Positions 1 through 6,389 of a DNA stretch of 6,649 nucleotides are shown piece after piece. Source of the stretch: CALXJM01 sp963930325 (GTDB lineage: Bacteria; Bacillota; Clostridia; TANB77; CAG-508); NCBI GenBank assembly GCA_963930325.1, contig CAWVME010000109.1:1-6649 (forward strand). Reading direction: 5' to 3'. Numbering within the stretch: position 1 is the stretch's first letter; every line of letters starts with the position of its first letter. The position numbers and the translations under genes are program-made. Under the pieces are notes generated by a model. It was not told where the DNA came from. It saw nothing but the letters and a program-made list of their open reading frames with translations, and did no database searches.

Positions 1-603
1 GAAGAAAAAGAAAAAGAATATCAAAATAATCAAATAAAATTACATACATTAGAAATAGATAAAAGAAATATAGAACCATTAATTGAAAAACAAATAGAGC
101 AAAATGAAAACTTGAATTATTTATTAGAAGAACAAGAAGAATTAAATCAATTAGGAAGAGCTATTAATTTAGCAAAAGAAGAATTAGAAAATGCATATTA
201 TGAAATGAAAAACAAGATTACTCCTAAATTCACTCAACAATTATCATATTTAATAAATTTAATTACAAATGAAAAATATCAAGTTTTAAAACTAGACGAA
301 CAAAATAATTTAATTATAGAATTAGAAAATGGTAATTATAAAAATTGTAATTCTTTAAGCATAGGGACAATTGATCAAATGTATTTAGCACTAAGATTAT
401 CTGCATTAGAAGAAATTACAAAAGAAAAAATTCCAATTTTATTAGATGAAGCTTTTTGCTATTATGATGGAAAAAGACTGGAAAATATCTTAAAAATATT
501 GTATAATAACTATGATAATCAAATTATTATTTTCACATGTACAAATAGAGAAAAAGAAATTTTAGATAAAATAAAATTAGAATATAATTATAAAGAAATA
601 TAA
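1..603 (+). CDS. SMC/YhaN-like AAA ATPase, C-terminal part (5' partial)
   Basis: The frame is open from base 1 to the TAA at 601-603, giving 200 residues; the start and Walker A motif lie upstream of the window. Residues 1 to about 85 are rich in Glu, Lys, Gln and Asn with spaced Leu/Ile, as expected for the end of a coiled-coil arm. The C-terminal half carries the ATPase head: an ABC/SMC signature-like motif SLSIGTIDQ at 118-126, then a Walker B motif IPILLDEAF at 144-152 with the catalytic Glu after Asp, then a beta strand ending FTCTNRE. Known members of this architecture (SbcC/Rad50, RecN, YhaN) bind ATP between two heads and act on DNA ends. The exact substrate cannot be told here. Base composition is poorer in G+C than in prfA. 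It ends 68 bases before prfA. Apart from missing its 5' end it looks intact. Confidence 0.8.
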   Translation, partial: EEKEKEYQNNQIKLHTLEIDKRNIEPLIEKQIEQNENLNYLLEEQEELNQLGRAINLAKEELENAYYEMKNKITPKFTQQLSYLINLITNEKYQVLKLDEQNNLIIELENGNYKNCNSLSIGTIDQMYLALRLSALEEITKEKIPILLDEAFCYYDGKRLENILKILYNNYDNQIIIFTCTNREKEILDKIKLEYNYKEI

Positions 604-671
604 AATCAGAATTGATATCATAATTTTTAATATTAGAAGAATTTAATATATAAAAAAGAAAGGGATTGAAA

Positions 672-1730
672 ATGTTTCAAAAATTAGAAGACGTAGAAAA
701 ACGCTATGACGAATTAACAGAAAAAATAAGTAATCCTGAAATTATTGCACAGCAAAATGAATGGAAAAAATTAATGAAAGAACATGCAGGATTAGAAGCA
801 GTTGTTACGAAATATAGAGAATACAAAAAGCTAAAAAACAATTTAGAAGAAGCAAAAGGAATGCTAGATGATAAAGAACTTAGAGAATTAGCTGAAGCAG
901 AAATTGAAGAAACAAAAGAAAAACTTCCTAAAATAGAAGAAGAACTGAAAATATTACTTATTCCTAAAGACCCAAATGACGACAACAATGTTATATGCGA
1001 AATTCGAGCAGGAGCAGGAGGAGAAGAAGCTGCTTTATTTGCGGGAACTTTATTTAGAATGTATTCTATGTATGCAGAAAGAAAACATTTTAAAATAGAA
1101 ATTTTAAATGAAAATGAAACTGAATTAGGTGGATATAAGGAAATTACCTTTATGGTAAAAGGAACAGGAGCATATAGCAGATTAAAGTTTGAAAGTGGAG
1201 TGCATAGAGTACAAAGAGTTCCAGACACAGAAAGTAGTGGAAGAATTCACACTTCAACAGCTACGGTAGCAGTACTTCCAGAAGTTGAAGATGTAGAAAT
1301 TGAAATAAACCCTGCTGATGTTAAAATGGAAGTATTTAGGGCTTCTGGTGCTGGCGGACAGCATGTTAACAAAACCTCTTCTGCCGTAAGGTTAATTCAT
1401 ATACCAACGGGAATGGTTGCAGAATGTCAAACCGAAAGATCACAAGTGCAAAATAGAGAATATGCAATGAAATTATTGAGATCTAGATTATATGAAATAA
1501 AACAAAGAGAACAAGATGAAAAATTAGCAAATGAAAGAAAAAGTCAAGTAGGAAGTGGTGACAGAAGTGAGAAAATAAGAACTTATAACTATCCACAGGG
1601 AAGAATTACAGATCATAGAATTGGACTAAGCATATATCAAATGGAAGACTTTTTAAATGGTAATTTAGATGAAATGATAGATAATCTAATTGCTACCGAC
1701 CAAGCAGAAAAACTAAAAGGAGAAGAATAA
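672..1730 (+). CDS. prfA: Peptide chain release factor 1 (RF1)
   Basis: RF1 recognises UAA and UAG in the ribosomal A site and triggers hydrolysis of peptidyl-tRNA. The 352-residue product has the full family layout: an alpha-helical N-terminal domain (about 1-100), the central domain with VPDTES, whose PxT anticodon-like tripeptide is PDT at 184-186 (RF2 would have SPF), and the catalytic GGQ loop at 228-230 in the context SGAGGQHVNKT. The conserved GRIHTS and DHRIG motifs are also present. The ATG at 672 is chosen because AAAGGG (659-664) lies 7 bases upstream; an in-frame TTG at 666 would be only one base from that site. The gene ends with TAA, which its own product reads. The usual neighbour prmC, which methylates the GGQ glutamine, is not adjacent. 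Four bases after the stop begins a long hairpin that leads into the zip gene. Confidence 0.97.
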   Translation: MFQKLEDVEKRYDELTEKISNPEIIAQQNEWKKLMKEHAGLEAVVTKYREYKKLKNNLEEAKGMLDDKELRELAEAEIEETKEKLPKIEEELKILLIPKDPNDDNNVICEIRAGAGGEEAALFAGTLFRMYSMYAERKHFKIEILNENETELGGYKEITFMVKGTGAYSRLKFESGVHRVQRVPDTESSGRIHTSTATVAVLPEVEDVEIEINPADVKMEVFRASGAGGQHVNKTSSAVRLIHIPTGMVAECQTERSQVQNREYAMKLLRSRLYEIKQREQDEKLANERKSQVGSGDRSEKIRTYNYPQGRITDHRIGLSIYQMEDFLNGNLDEMIDNLIATDQAEKLKGEE

Positions 1731-1733
1731 AAT

Positions 1734-1786
1734 AAATCTTCTTACAATACACTATATAATGAATAATAGTAATTGTAAGGAGATTT
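1734..1786 (+). promoter_or_regulatory. Long inverted repeat covering the zip ribosome binding site
   Basis: Bases 1734-1748 pair with 1772-1786 as 15 base pairs (one G-U). After a small internal loop, ACTAT (1751-1755) pairs with ATAGT (1766-1770), leaving a 10-base loop. The 3' arm contains AAGGAGA (1777-1783), the Shine-Dalgarno site for the GTG start at 1790, so the folded RNA would hide it. The T run at 1784-1789 follows the hairpin, so it could also act as an intrinsic terminator for prfA with partial read-through. The left arm starts four bases after the prfA stop, so a ribosome finishing prfA would probably open it. Which role holds is inference. Confidence 0.7.
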
Positions 1787-1789
1787 TTT

Positions 1790-2525
1790 GTGAGCGAATT
1801 ATTGAAAACTACTTTATTAGGACTGTTCTTTGGAACATTTGGAACCACTATAGGTGGAATTATAGGAATAAAATTCAAAAACACTTCAAATAAGTTTTTG
1901 AGCTTTATTTTAGAACTTGCAGCAGGATTAATGGTCTCAATAGTATGCTTTGAATTAATTCCAGAAGCACTAGAAATCGCAGGAGTAGGAAGTGTATTCA
2001 TAGGGATTTTTATTGGAGTAATTGTAATGATATTTTGTGATAATGTAGTAAATAAAAAATATAATACAAGAAGTTATAATAAAAATTCTCTATTAAAAAC
2101 TGGAATTATTGTTGGTATTGGGTTAGCAATACATAATTTCCCAGAAGGCCTTGCTATTGGCTCTGGCTTCGAAGCATCGCCGAAATTGGGACTATCCCTA
2201 GCATTAGCAATCGCATTACATGATGTACCAGAAGGAATTTCTATGTCAGTGCCAATGAAATCAGGAGGCATGAAAACAAGTAAAGCCCTATTATATACAG
2301 CTATTTCAGGAGTAACTACAGGAATAGGAGCATTTTTTGGAGCCATTTTAGGGGGAATATCTGAGTCTATCATTGCTATTTGCTTAAGTTTTGCTGCAGG
2401 AGCCATGTTATATATTGCATCTCGGTGAATTAATTCCAGAATCAAATCAATTATATAAGGGAAAAATTGCGTCTATAGGAAATATCATTGGCTTTATATT
2501 AGGCATTTTAGCCACAAGAATATAA
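1790..2525 (+). pseudogene. ZIP-family divalent metal permease, frameshifted near the C-terminus
   Basis: ZIP permeases move zinc, iron or other divalent cations across the cytoplasmic membrane through eight helices. The GTG start at 1790 is 6 bases after AAGGAGA. Hydrophobic segments follow in order, with ELIPEA at 55-60 (helix 2) and the two metal-binding signatures HNFPEG at 115-120 (helix 4) and HDVPEG at 144-149 (helix 5). After GAMLYIA (residues 204-210) the frame runs into TGA at 2426-2428, giving 212 residues. The +1 frame from 2421 continues the family pattern at once: LGELIPES, then a final hydrophobic helix IGNIIGFILGILATRI and TAA at 2523-2525. Removing one base near 2420 gives 244 residues, close to the usual family length. 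As read, the product lacks helix 8 but keeps the metal site. A true indel or a sequencing error is more likely than programmed frameshifting, since no slippery pairing is visible. Confidence 0.88.
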
Positions 2526-2562
2526 TAAAAATATGATTATAATAAAATAAGTGGAGGTAAAA

Positions 2563-3018
2563 ATGAAAAAAATAATGTTTATTTGTACAGGTAATATTTG
2601 TAGAAGTGCTATGGCTCATGGACTAATGGAGAAAAAAGTGCAAGAAGCAGGACTGAATATAGAAGCATTTTCTTCAGGATTATATGCAGAAGATGGTGAC
2701 AGAGCAACAGAATATGCTATAAGTGCCATGGAAGAATATGGAGTAGATTTAAAAAGACATAGAGCAACAAATACTAGAAAATCAAAAATAAGAGAAATGG
2801 ATTTAATCTTATGTGCTACGGAAGGACACAAACGTATGTTATTAGAAATGTATCCTGAAATAAAGGACAAGCTATATACAATGAAAGAATATGTTGGAGC
2901 AGAAGAAAAAGATATTAAAGACCCATGGGGATATGATTTAGAAACTTATAGAAAATGCGCAAATGAAATTTATGATTGCATCACAAAAATAATTGACAAA
3001 GAAAAAGATATAATGTAA
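2563..3018 (+). CDS. Low-molecular-weight protein phosphatase (YwlE/PTP family)
   Basis: This cytoplasmic enzyme removes phosphate from protein side chains through a cysteinyl-phosphate intermediate. The 151-residue product is of normal family length. The P-loop CTGNICRS lies at 8-15, with nucleophile Cys8, phosphate-binding Arg14 and the second Cys13. The general acid is Asp120 in DPWGYD. The stretch KEYVG before it resembles Bacillus YwlE, a protein-arginine phosphatase. YwlE has Thr at the fourth position after the catalytic Cys, whereas tyrosine phosphatases have Ile; here it is Ile12, which points to phosphotyrosine (family knowledge applied as inference). ATG 2563 is used because GGAGG (2553-2557) is 5 bases upstream; the in-frame GTG at 2551 overlaps that site and is unlikely. 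It lies 37 bases after the restored zip stop and 39 bases before pcrA, so it is probably co-transcribed with both. Confidence 0.93.
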   Translation: MKKIMFICTGNICRSAMAHGLMEKKVQEAGLNIEAFSSGLYAEDGDRATEYAISAMEEYGVDLKRHRATNTRKSKIREMDLILCATEGHKRMLLEMYPEIKDKLYTMKEYVGAEEKDIKDPWGYDLETYRKCANEIYDCITKIIDKEKDIM

Positions 3019-3057
3019 AATACAAAACATAAGTTTTCTTAATTAAATGGAGGAAAT

Positions 3058-5349
3058 ATGAGCGAATTATTAGAAGAATTAAATGATAAACAATATGAAG
3101 GCGTAGTTTATACAGATGGACCATGTTTAATTATCGCTGGAGCAGGAAGTGGAAAAACAAAAGTAATTACACATAAAATTGCATATCTTATAAGAGAAAA
3201 GCATGTAAAGCCATGGAATATTTTAGCGATTACTTTTACTAATAAAGCTGCAAGAGAAATGAAAGAACGAATTGAAAAATTAGTAGGAGATGATACACAA
3301 GACATGTGGATTGGAACATTCCACTCTATTTGTGTAAAAATTTTGAGAAGAACCATAGACAAAATTGGATTTGATTCTAGCTTTGCTATTTTCGACACAT
3401 CAGATCAAAGAGCTATTATAAAAGAATGCATAAAAGAACTTGAACTAGATGATAAAATCTTTACGGATAGAAGTGTTCAATATGAAATTAGTAATGCTAA
3501 AAATGAAATGTTAGAACCAGAGCAATATATGGCAAAATACAATGGAGATTATCGAAAAGAAAAAATAGCTAAAATATATCAAAGTTACCAGAGCAAATTA
3601 AAACAAAACAATGCAATAGATTTTGACGATATTATTAATTTTACAATTAAAGTTTTAACAGAAAATCCAGAATACATAGAATATTATGGAGATAAATTTA
3701 AATATATTTTAGTAGATGAATATCAAGATACAAATAAGGCACAATTTACACTTATTACACTACTTGCATCAAGATGGGGAAATTTAACAGTTGTAGGAGA
3801 TAATGACCAAGGAATTTATGCTTTTAGGGGAGCAGATATTACAAACATTTTAAATTTTGAAAAAGATTTTCCTGGAACTAAAATTATTAAACTTGAACAA
3901 AACTATAGGTGCACAGGAAACATTTTAGATGCTGCTAATGCAGTAATTAAAAACAATGAAACAAAATATGAAAAAAAATTATGGACTCAAAATGAAAAAG
4001 GAAAATTACCACAATTTTATTTAAGTGATGATGAATACGGGGAAGCAACGTATATTGTCAGTCAGATTAACCATTTGAAAAGAGAAGAATATTACAAATA
4101 TAAAGATTTTGCTATCTTATATAGAATGAATACACAGTCAAGAGCTATAGAAGATATTCTTAGAAGAGAAGATATTCCGTATAAAATTGTTGGTGGATTA
4201 AAATTTTATGAAAGAAAAGAAATTAAAGATATTATTGCATATTTACGATTAATTTATAATCCAGATGACAATTTAAGCTTAAAAAGAATCATTAATGAGC
4301 CAAAAAGAGGAATAGGAAAAACTAGTTTAGATAATATAGAACAAATTGCTAATGCTGCTAATTTGTCTATGTATACAGTTATTAAACAAGCATCTATATA
4401 CGGATTAAATAAAATAGCAGCAAATTCACAAGAATTTATAAATATGGTAGAAGAAATAAGAAGTAAACTAGAAACTTTAAAAATATCGGAAATTATTAAA
4501 GAGATCTTAAATAAAAGTGGATACACAAGAGCATTAGAAACTGAAGAAACTTTAGAAGCGGAAAATAGAATTGCCAACTTAGATGAGTTTCTAACAGTTG
4601 CTATAGAATTTGAAGATGAATTTGCTGAAAATAGTTTAGGTAATTTTCTAGAGAGCATATCTTTATCTAGTGACATAGATAATGTAGAAGAAACAGACGA
4701 TTCCGTAACACTAATGACACTTCATAGTGCTAAAGGACTAGAATTTCCGGTAGTATTTTTAGTAGGAATGGAAGAAGGAATTTTCCCAGGACATAAATCA
4801 ATAGGAGAACCAAAAGAGCTAGAAGAGGAACGTAGACTTTGTTATGTTGGAATTACTAGAGCAAAAGAATATTTACATTTAACAGCTGCAAAACAAAGAA
4901 CAATTTTTGGTTCTACTTCATTCAATCCAATTTCACGATTTGTAAAAGAAATCCCAAAGGATTTATTAGATGGATATGAAGAAGAACAAAAACAAACAGG
5001 AACATCATTTAGGGATACAAGCTATGCATGGGAATATGGCGGAAATATGAAAAAGTCAGGTTCATACAACAGCTATAAAGTAGAGCCAACCATTGCAGCC
5101 AGTATGGGAGTGAAAAAAGATTTTGAATATAGAACAGCAGAAAGCTTTTTAAATTCTGTAAAAAAAGAAAAATCTGAGATAAATTTAAATGAATATACAG
5201 CAGGTACGAGAGTATATCATAAAAAATTTGGAGAGGGAACTATTAATTTAGTAGAACCAGAAGGAGACGATTTAAAAGTAGATATTACTTTTGACAAGGT
5301 AGGACACAAAAGATTAATGGCAAAATTTGCAAATTTAGAAATTATTTAG
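3058..5349 (+). CDS. pcrA: ATP-dependent 3'-5' DNA helicase PcrA (UvrD/Rep family)
   Basis: PcrA unwinds DNA 3' to 5' in repair and plasmid replication, strips proteins from DNA and can push back stalled RNA polymerase. The 763 residues carry all superfamily 1A motifs in order: Q motif LNDKQYEGV (8-16); Walker A AGAGSGKT (27-34, Lys33); Ia ITFTNKAAREM (58-68); Walker B DEYQDT (220-225); III GDNDQGIYAFRGA (247-259); IV QNYR (281-284); V TLHSAKGLEFP (554-564); VI ERRLCYVGITRAKEYL (591-606). After a variable linker (about 632-712), a Tudor-like tail starting near GTRVYHKKFGEGTI (716-729) matches the module that binds RNA polymerase in Gram-positive PcrA. Length is slightly above the Bacillus protein. 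The ATG is preceded by GGAGG (3049-3053), a spacing of 4. The gene ends with TAG and is followed at once by a terminator. No key residue is missing. Confidence 0.97.
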   Translation: MSELLEELNDKQYEGVVYTDGPCLIIAGAGSGKTKVITHKIAYLIREKHVKPWNILAITFTNKAAREMKERIEKLVGDDTQDMWIGTFHSICVKILRRTIDKIGFDSSFAIFDTSDQRAIIKECIKELELDDKIFTDRSVQYEISNAKNEMLEPEQYMAKYNGDYRKEKIAKIYQSYQSKLKQNNAIDFDDIINFTIKVLTENPEYIEYYGDKFKYILVDEYQDTNKAQFTLITLLASRWGNLTVVGDNDQGIYAFRGADITNILNFEKDFPGTKIIKLEQNYRCTGNILDAANAVIKNNETKYEKKLWTQNEKGKLPQFYLSDDEYGEATYIVSQINHLKREEYYKYKDFAILYRMNTQSRAIEDILRREDIPYKIVGGLKFYERKEIKDIIAYLRLIYNPDDNLSLKRIINEPKRGIGKTSLDNIEQIANAANLSMYTVIKQASIYGLNKIAANSQEFINMVEEIRSKLETLKISEIIKEILNKSGYTRALETEETLEAENRIANLDEFLTVAIEFEDEFAENSLGNFLESISLSSDIDNVEETDDSVTLMTLHSAKGLEFPVVFLVGMEEGIFPGHKSIGEPKELEEERRLCYVGITRAKEYLHLTAAKQRTIFGSTSFNPISRFVKEIPKDLLDGYEEEQKQTGTSFRDTSYAWEYGGNMKKSGSYNSYKVEPTIAASMGVKKDFEYRTAESFLNSVKKEKSEINLNEYTAGTRVYHKKFGEGTINLVEPEGDDLKVDITFDKVGHKRLMAKFANLEII

Positions 5350-5369
5350 AAATTATATAGAAATATTTT

Positions 5370-5418
5370 AAAAAGTGGATAAAAAAATTTTTTATTCACT
5401 TTTTTCTTTTTATTTTTT
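5370..5418 (+). terminator. Intrinsic terminator after pcrA
   Basis: Bases 5370-5385 pair with 5389-5404 (16 pairs, one G-U at G5378) around a three-base loop. The stem is AAAAAGTGGATAAAAA against its near-perfect complement. A T-rich run interrupted by single C and A bases follows to 5418. It begins 20 bases after the pcrA stop and most likely closes the upstream gene cluster. The A run on the 5' side means it could also work on the minus strand, but no minus-strand gene is visible. Confidence 0.82.
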
Positions 5419-5478
5419 ACATAAAAAATAAAAAGATGAGAAAAATAAAATTATTAAAAAAAGAAAGGATGATAAAAG

Positions 5479-5667
5479 ATGGCAAATTTAACACAAGTAG
5501 AACTTCAAAATTTAAGACATTTAATTGGAGCTCATGAAACTAGTTATGCAAAATTAACAACCTATGCAGACGCTAGTGTAGATCCGCAAATCAAGCAAAT
5601 GTTTACGAAATCTGCACAAGATGCTTTAAACACAAAGCAAAAGTTAATGTCATTTTTAAATAATTAA
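5479..5667 (+). CDS. Small helical protein of the clostridial spore-coat (CotF-associated) type
   Basis: The 62-residue product starts MANLTQVELQNLRHLIG and continues with HETSYAKL, DPQIKQMF and a C-terminal NTKQKLMSFLNN. Heptad-like spacing of Leu/Ile with many Gln suggests two or three helices, like a short ferritin-like bundle. It has no signal peptide, membrane segment or Cys. From memory, similar short proteins sit next to CotF genes in spore-forming clostridia, which fits the CotF-like gene just downstream, but I cannot confirm a family name. The start is ATG 5479, with AAAGGAT (5464-5470) about 8 bases upstream. It lies after the pcrA terminator, so it must have its own promoter, which I could not identify. 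The role in the spore is inference. Confidence 0.72.
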   Translation: MANLTQVELQNLRHLIGAHETSYAKLTTYADASVDPQIKQMFTKSAQDALNTKQKLMSFLNN

Positions 5668-5684
5668 AGGTATGTTTGTACCTT
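5667..5684 (+). repeat. Small inverted repeat between the two coat-like genes
   Basis: AAGGTA (5667-5672) and TACCTT (5679-5684) are perfect complements around the six-base loop TGTTTG. The repeat starts on the last base of the upstream stop codon and ends just before GGAAAGGA (5685-5692), the likely ribosome binding site of the next gene. It may stabilise the RNA or tune translation. It is short enough to be chance. Confidence 0.35.
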
Positions 5685-5705
5685 GGAAAGGAATTGGTAA
5701 TAGAA

Positions 5706-5951
5706 ATGGAAGAAAAAGCAATGGTAAACGATATACTAGAAAGTATAAAAGGTAGTCTTACTACTTATCAAAATGCAATTTCTGAAACAGAGAATACACA
5801 ATTAAGACAAACATTACAACAAATTAGAAATAGTGATGAAAATTTTCAATATGAAGTTTTTAAAATTGCACAAACAAAAGGATACTATAAACCAGCACAA
5901 CAAGCAACGCAACAAGAAATAGCACAAGTAAAAACAGAATTACAACAATAA
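5706..5951 (+). CDS. CotF-like spore coat protein
   Basis: The 81-residue product reads MVNDILESIKGSLTTYQNAISE after a short MEEKA leader, then LRQTLQQIRNSDENFQYEVF and KGYYKPAQQATQQE. The pattern VNDIL...LTTY...LRQ...YEVF...KGYYKP matches the CotF family (ferritin-like helical coat proteins), including the conserved Gly-Tyr-Tyr-x-Pro near the C-terminus. The last 20 residues are Gln-rich. ATG 5706 gives the usual short leader before VNDIL. Its ribosome binding site AAAGGA (5687-5692) is rather far away, at 13 bases; in-frame TTG 5676 and TTG 5694 overlap or crowd that site. ATG 5721 is an alternative with GGAAG 8 bases upstream. It follows the 62-residue gene by 38 bases and is probably co-expressed with it during sporulation (inference). 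Confidence 0.82.
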   Translation: MEEKAMVNDILESIKGSLTTYQNAISETENTQLRQTLQQIRNSDENFQYEVFKIAQTKGYYKPAQQATQQEIAQVKTELQQ

Positions 5952-5970
5952 AGTAAAAGGTTTACTTTTT
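5950..5970 (+). terminator. Weak terminator-like hairpin after the CotF-like gene
   Basis: AAAGTAAA (5950-5957) pairs with TTTACTTT (5961-5968) around the loop AGG, and the T run reaches 5970. It overlaps the stop codon. The stem has a single G-C pair and the T run is partly used in the stem, so read-through to the stronger terminator at 6060 is likely. Confidence 0.4.
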
Positions 5971-6059
5971 GTAGTGTTTTGCTTCGTCAATACACATAAA
6001 TTAAAGAAACTTAACATTATTGTTCTGGAAAAATCTATCGATCTTTCCTATGTGATAAA

Positions 6060-6102
6060 AATAGGGCAGAATTTATTTTCTGTCCTATTCTTTTTTTCTT
6101 CT
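6060..6102 (+). terminator. Strong intrinsic terminator
   Basis: AATAGGGCAGAA (6060-6071) pairs with TTCTGTCCTATT (6078-6089): 12 base pairs with one G-U, loop TTTATT, followed by C and seven T, then CTTCT. It has the highest GC content of any hairpin in the window. It would stop transcripts from the coat-like genes and isolate the last gene. Read on the minus strand it also ends in a run of five T, so it may be bidirectional. Confidence 0.9.
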
Positions 6103-6172
6103 CCGTTATTAGACGTTTAATTTTTTTATAGAAAGAATTAAAATAGTAGAATTAAAGATGTAGGTGGGGTTA

Positions 6173-6256
6173 GTGACCGAACGTAAAAAGACATTGTGTA
6201 ATAACCAAGAAACTATAGAAAAACACAAAAATCCCTTACGGAAAAAAGAAGTTTAA
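6173..6256 (+). CDS. Possible 27-residue leader ORF or broken N-terminus of the last gene
   Basis: A GTG at 6173 sits 5 bases after AGGTGG (6162-6167), a good ribosome binding site, and opens a frame of 27 residues ending TAA at 6254-6256. The peptide starts MTERKKTLCNNQ and ends HKNPLRKKEV; it is highly basic, with no membrane segment or signal peptide. It could be a real small ORF or leader peptide. It could also be the true start of the downstream membrane protein, whose cytoplasmic N-terminal part has been broken by small indels in A runs: the same frame resumes after 6269 as MKIKKRKYNLLEEKTQKSKG up to TAA 6344-6346, and the +1 frame from 6342 then runs into the membrane protein. I cannot decide between these. 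Confidence 0.35.
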   Translation: MTERKKTLCNNQETIEKHKNPLRKKEV

Positions 6257-6389
6257 AAAAGTAAGTAAATGAAAATTAAAAAGAGAAAATACAATCTTTT
6301 AGAAGAAAAAACCCAAAAATCGAAAGGAATGCTCATTGTAAAATAAAAAAATTATCGATAAAATCATTAAAAATGAAAATAGAAAGGGG

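Larger units (their letters stand above)
5952..6389. other. 438-base region without a secure gene
   Basis: The region holds the weak hairpin at 5950-5970, about 90 bases of likely 3' untranslated RNA with small inverted repeats (GGAAA 6027-6031 with TTTCC 6044-6048; CACATA 5993-5998 with TATGTG 6049-6054), the strong terminator 6060-6102, a possible leader ORF at 6173-6256, and A-rich sequence up to the start region of the last gene. From 6173 to 6341 the text looks like coding sequence (Lys/Arg/Glu-rich) but is cut by stops in every frame. A weak promoter is conceivable (TTTAAT 6116-6121, 17 bases, TAAAAT 6139-6144), but the -35 match is poor. I see no riboswitch, tRNA or mobile element. Confidence 0.6.

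Noticed and set aside
666..674. TTG at 666 as the start of prfA
   Set aside because: It is one base from the AAAGGG ribosome binding site; ATG 672 has normal spacing and gives the expected RF1 N-terminus.
704..1228. Long minus-strand open frames opposite prfA, zip, the phosphatase and pcrA
   Set aside because: They are mirror frames of clear genes, have Ser/Leu/Ile-rich low-complexity products and no ribosome binding sites.
1755..1760. Perfect TATAAT as a -10 promoter box for the zip gene
   Set aside because: No -35-like sequence lies 16-18 bases upstream and no extended -10 is present; in such AT-rich DNA the hexamer occurs by chance. It also lies in the hairpin loop.
2426..2428. UGA read as tryptophan (altered genetic code) to explain the ZIP stop
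   Set aside because: Reading through gives a tail without ZIP features that ends soon after; the +1 frame fits the family. No other gene in the window has an internal UGA, and Trp is written TGG.
2521..2547. Direct repeat TATAATAAAA at 2521-2530 and 2538-2547
   Set aside because: It is short and A/T-only in an A/T-rich gap, with no further copies nearby, so it is expected by chance.
2551..2553. GTG at 2551 as the phosphatase start
   Set aside because: It overlaps the GGAGG ribosome binding site that serves ATG 2563, and would add residues before the conserved P-loop start.
5398..5430. Sporulation sigma-K-like promoter (AC, then CATA) before the coat-like genes
   Set aside because: The spacing between AC and CATA is about 20 rather than 16-17 bases, and the required TA after CATANNN is missing.
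5974..6120. 48-residue + strand ORF starting GTG 5974
   Set aside because: It has no ribosome binding site and runs through the strong terminator hairpin and its T run, so it is probably chance.
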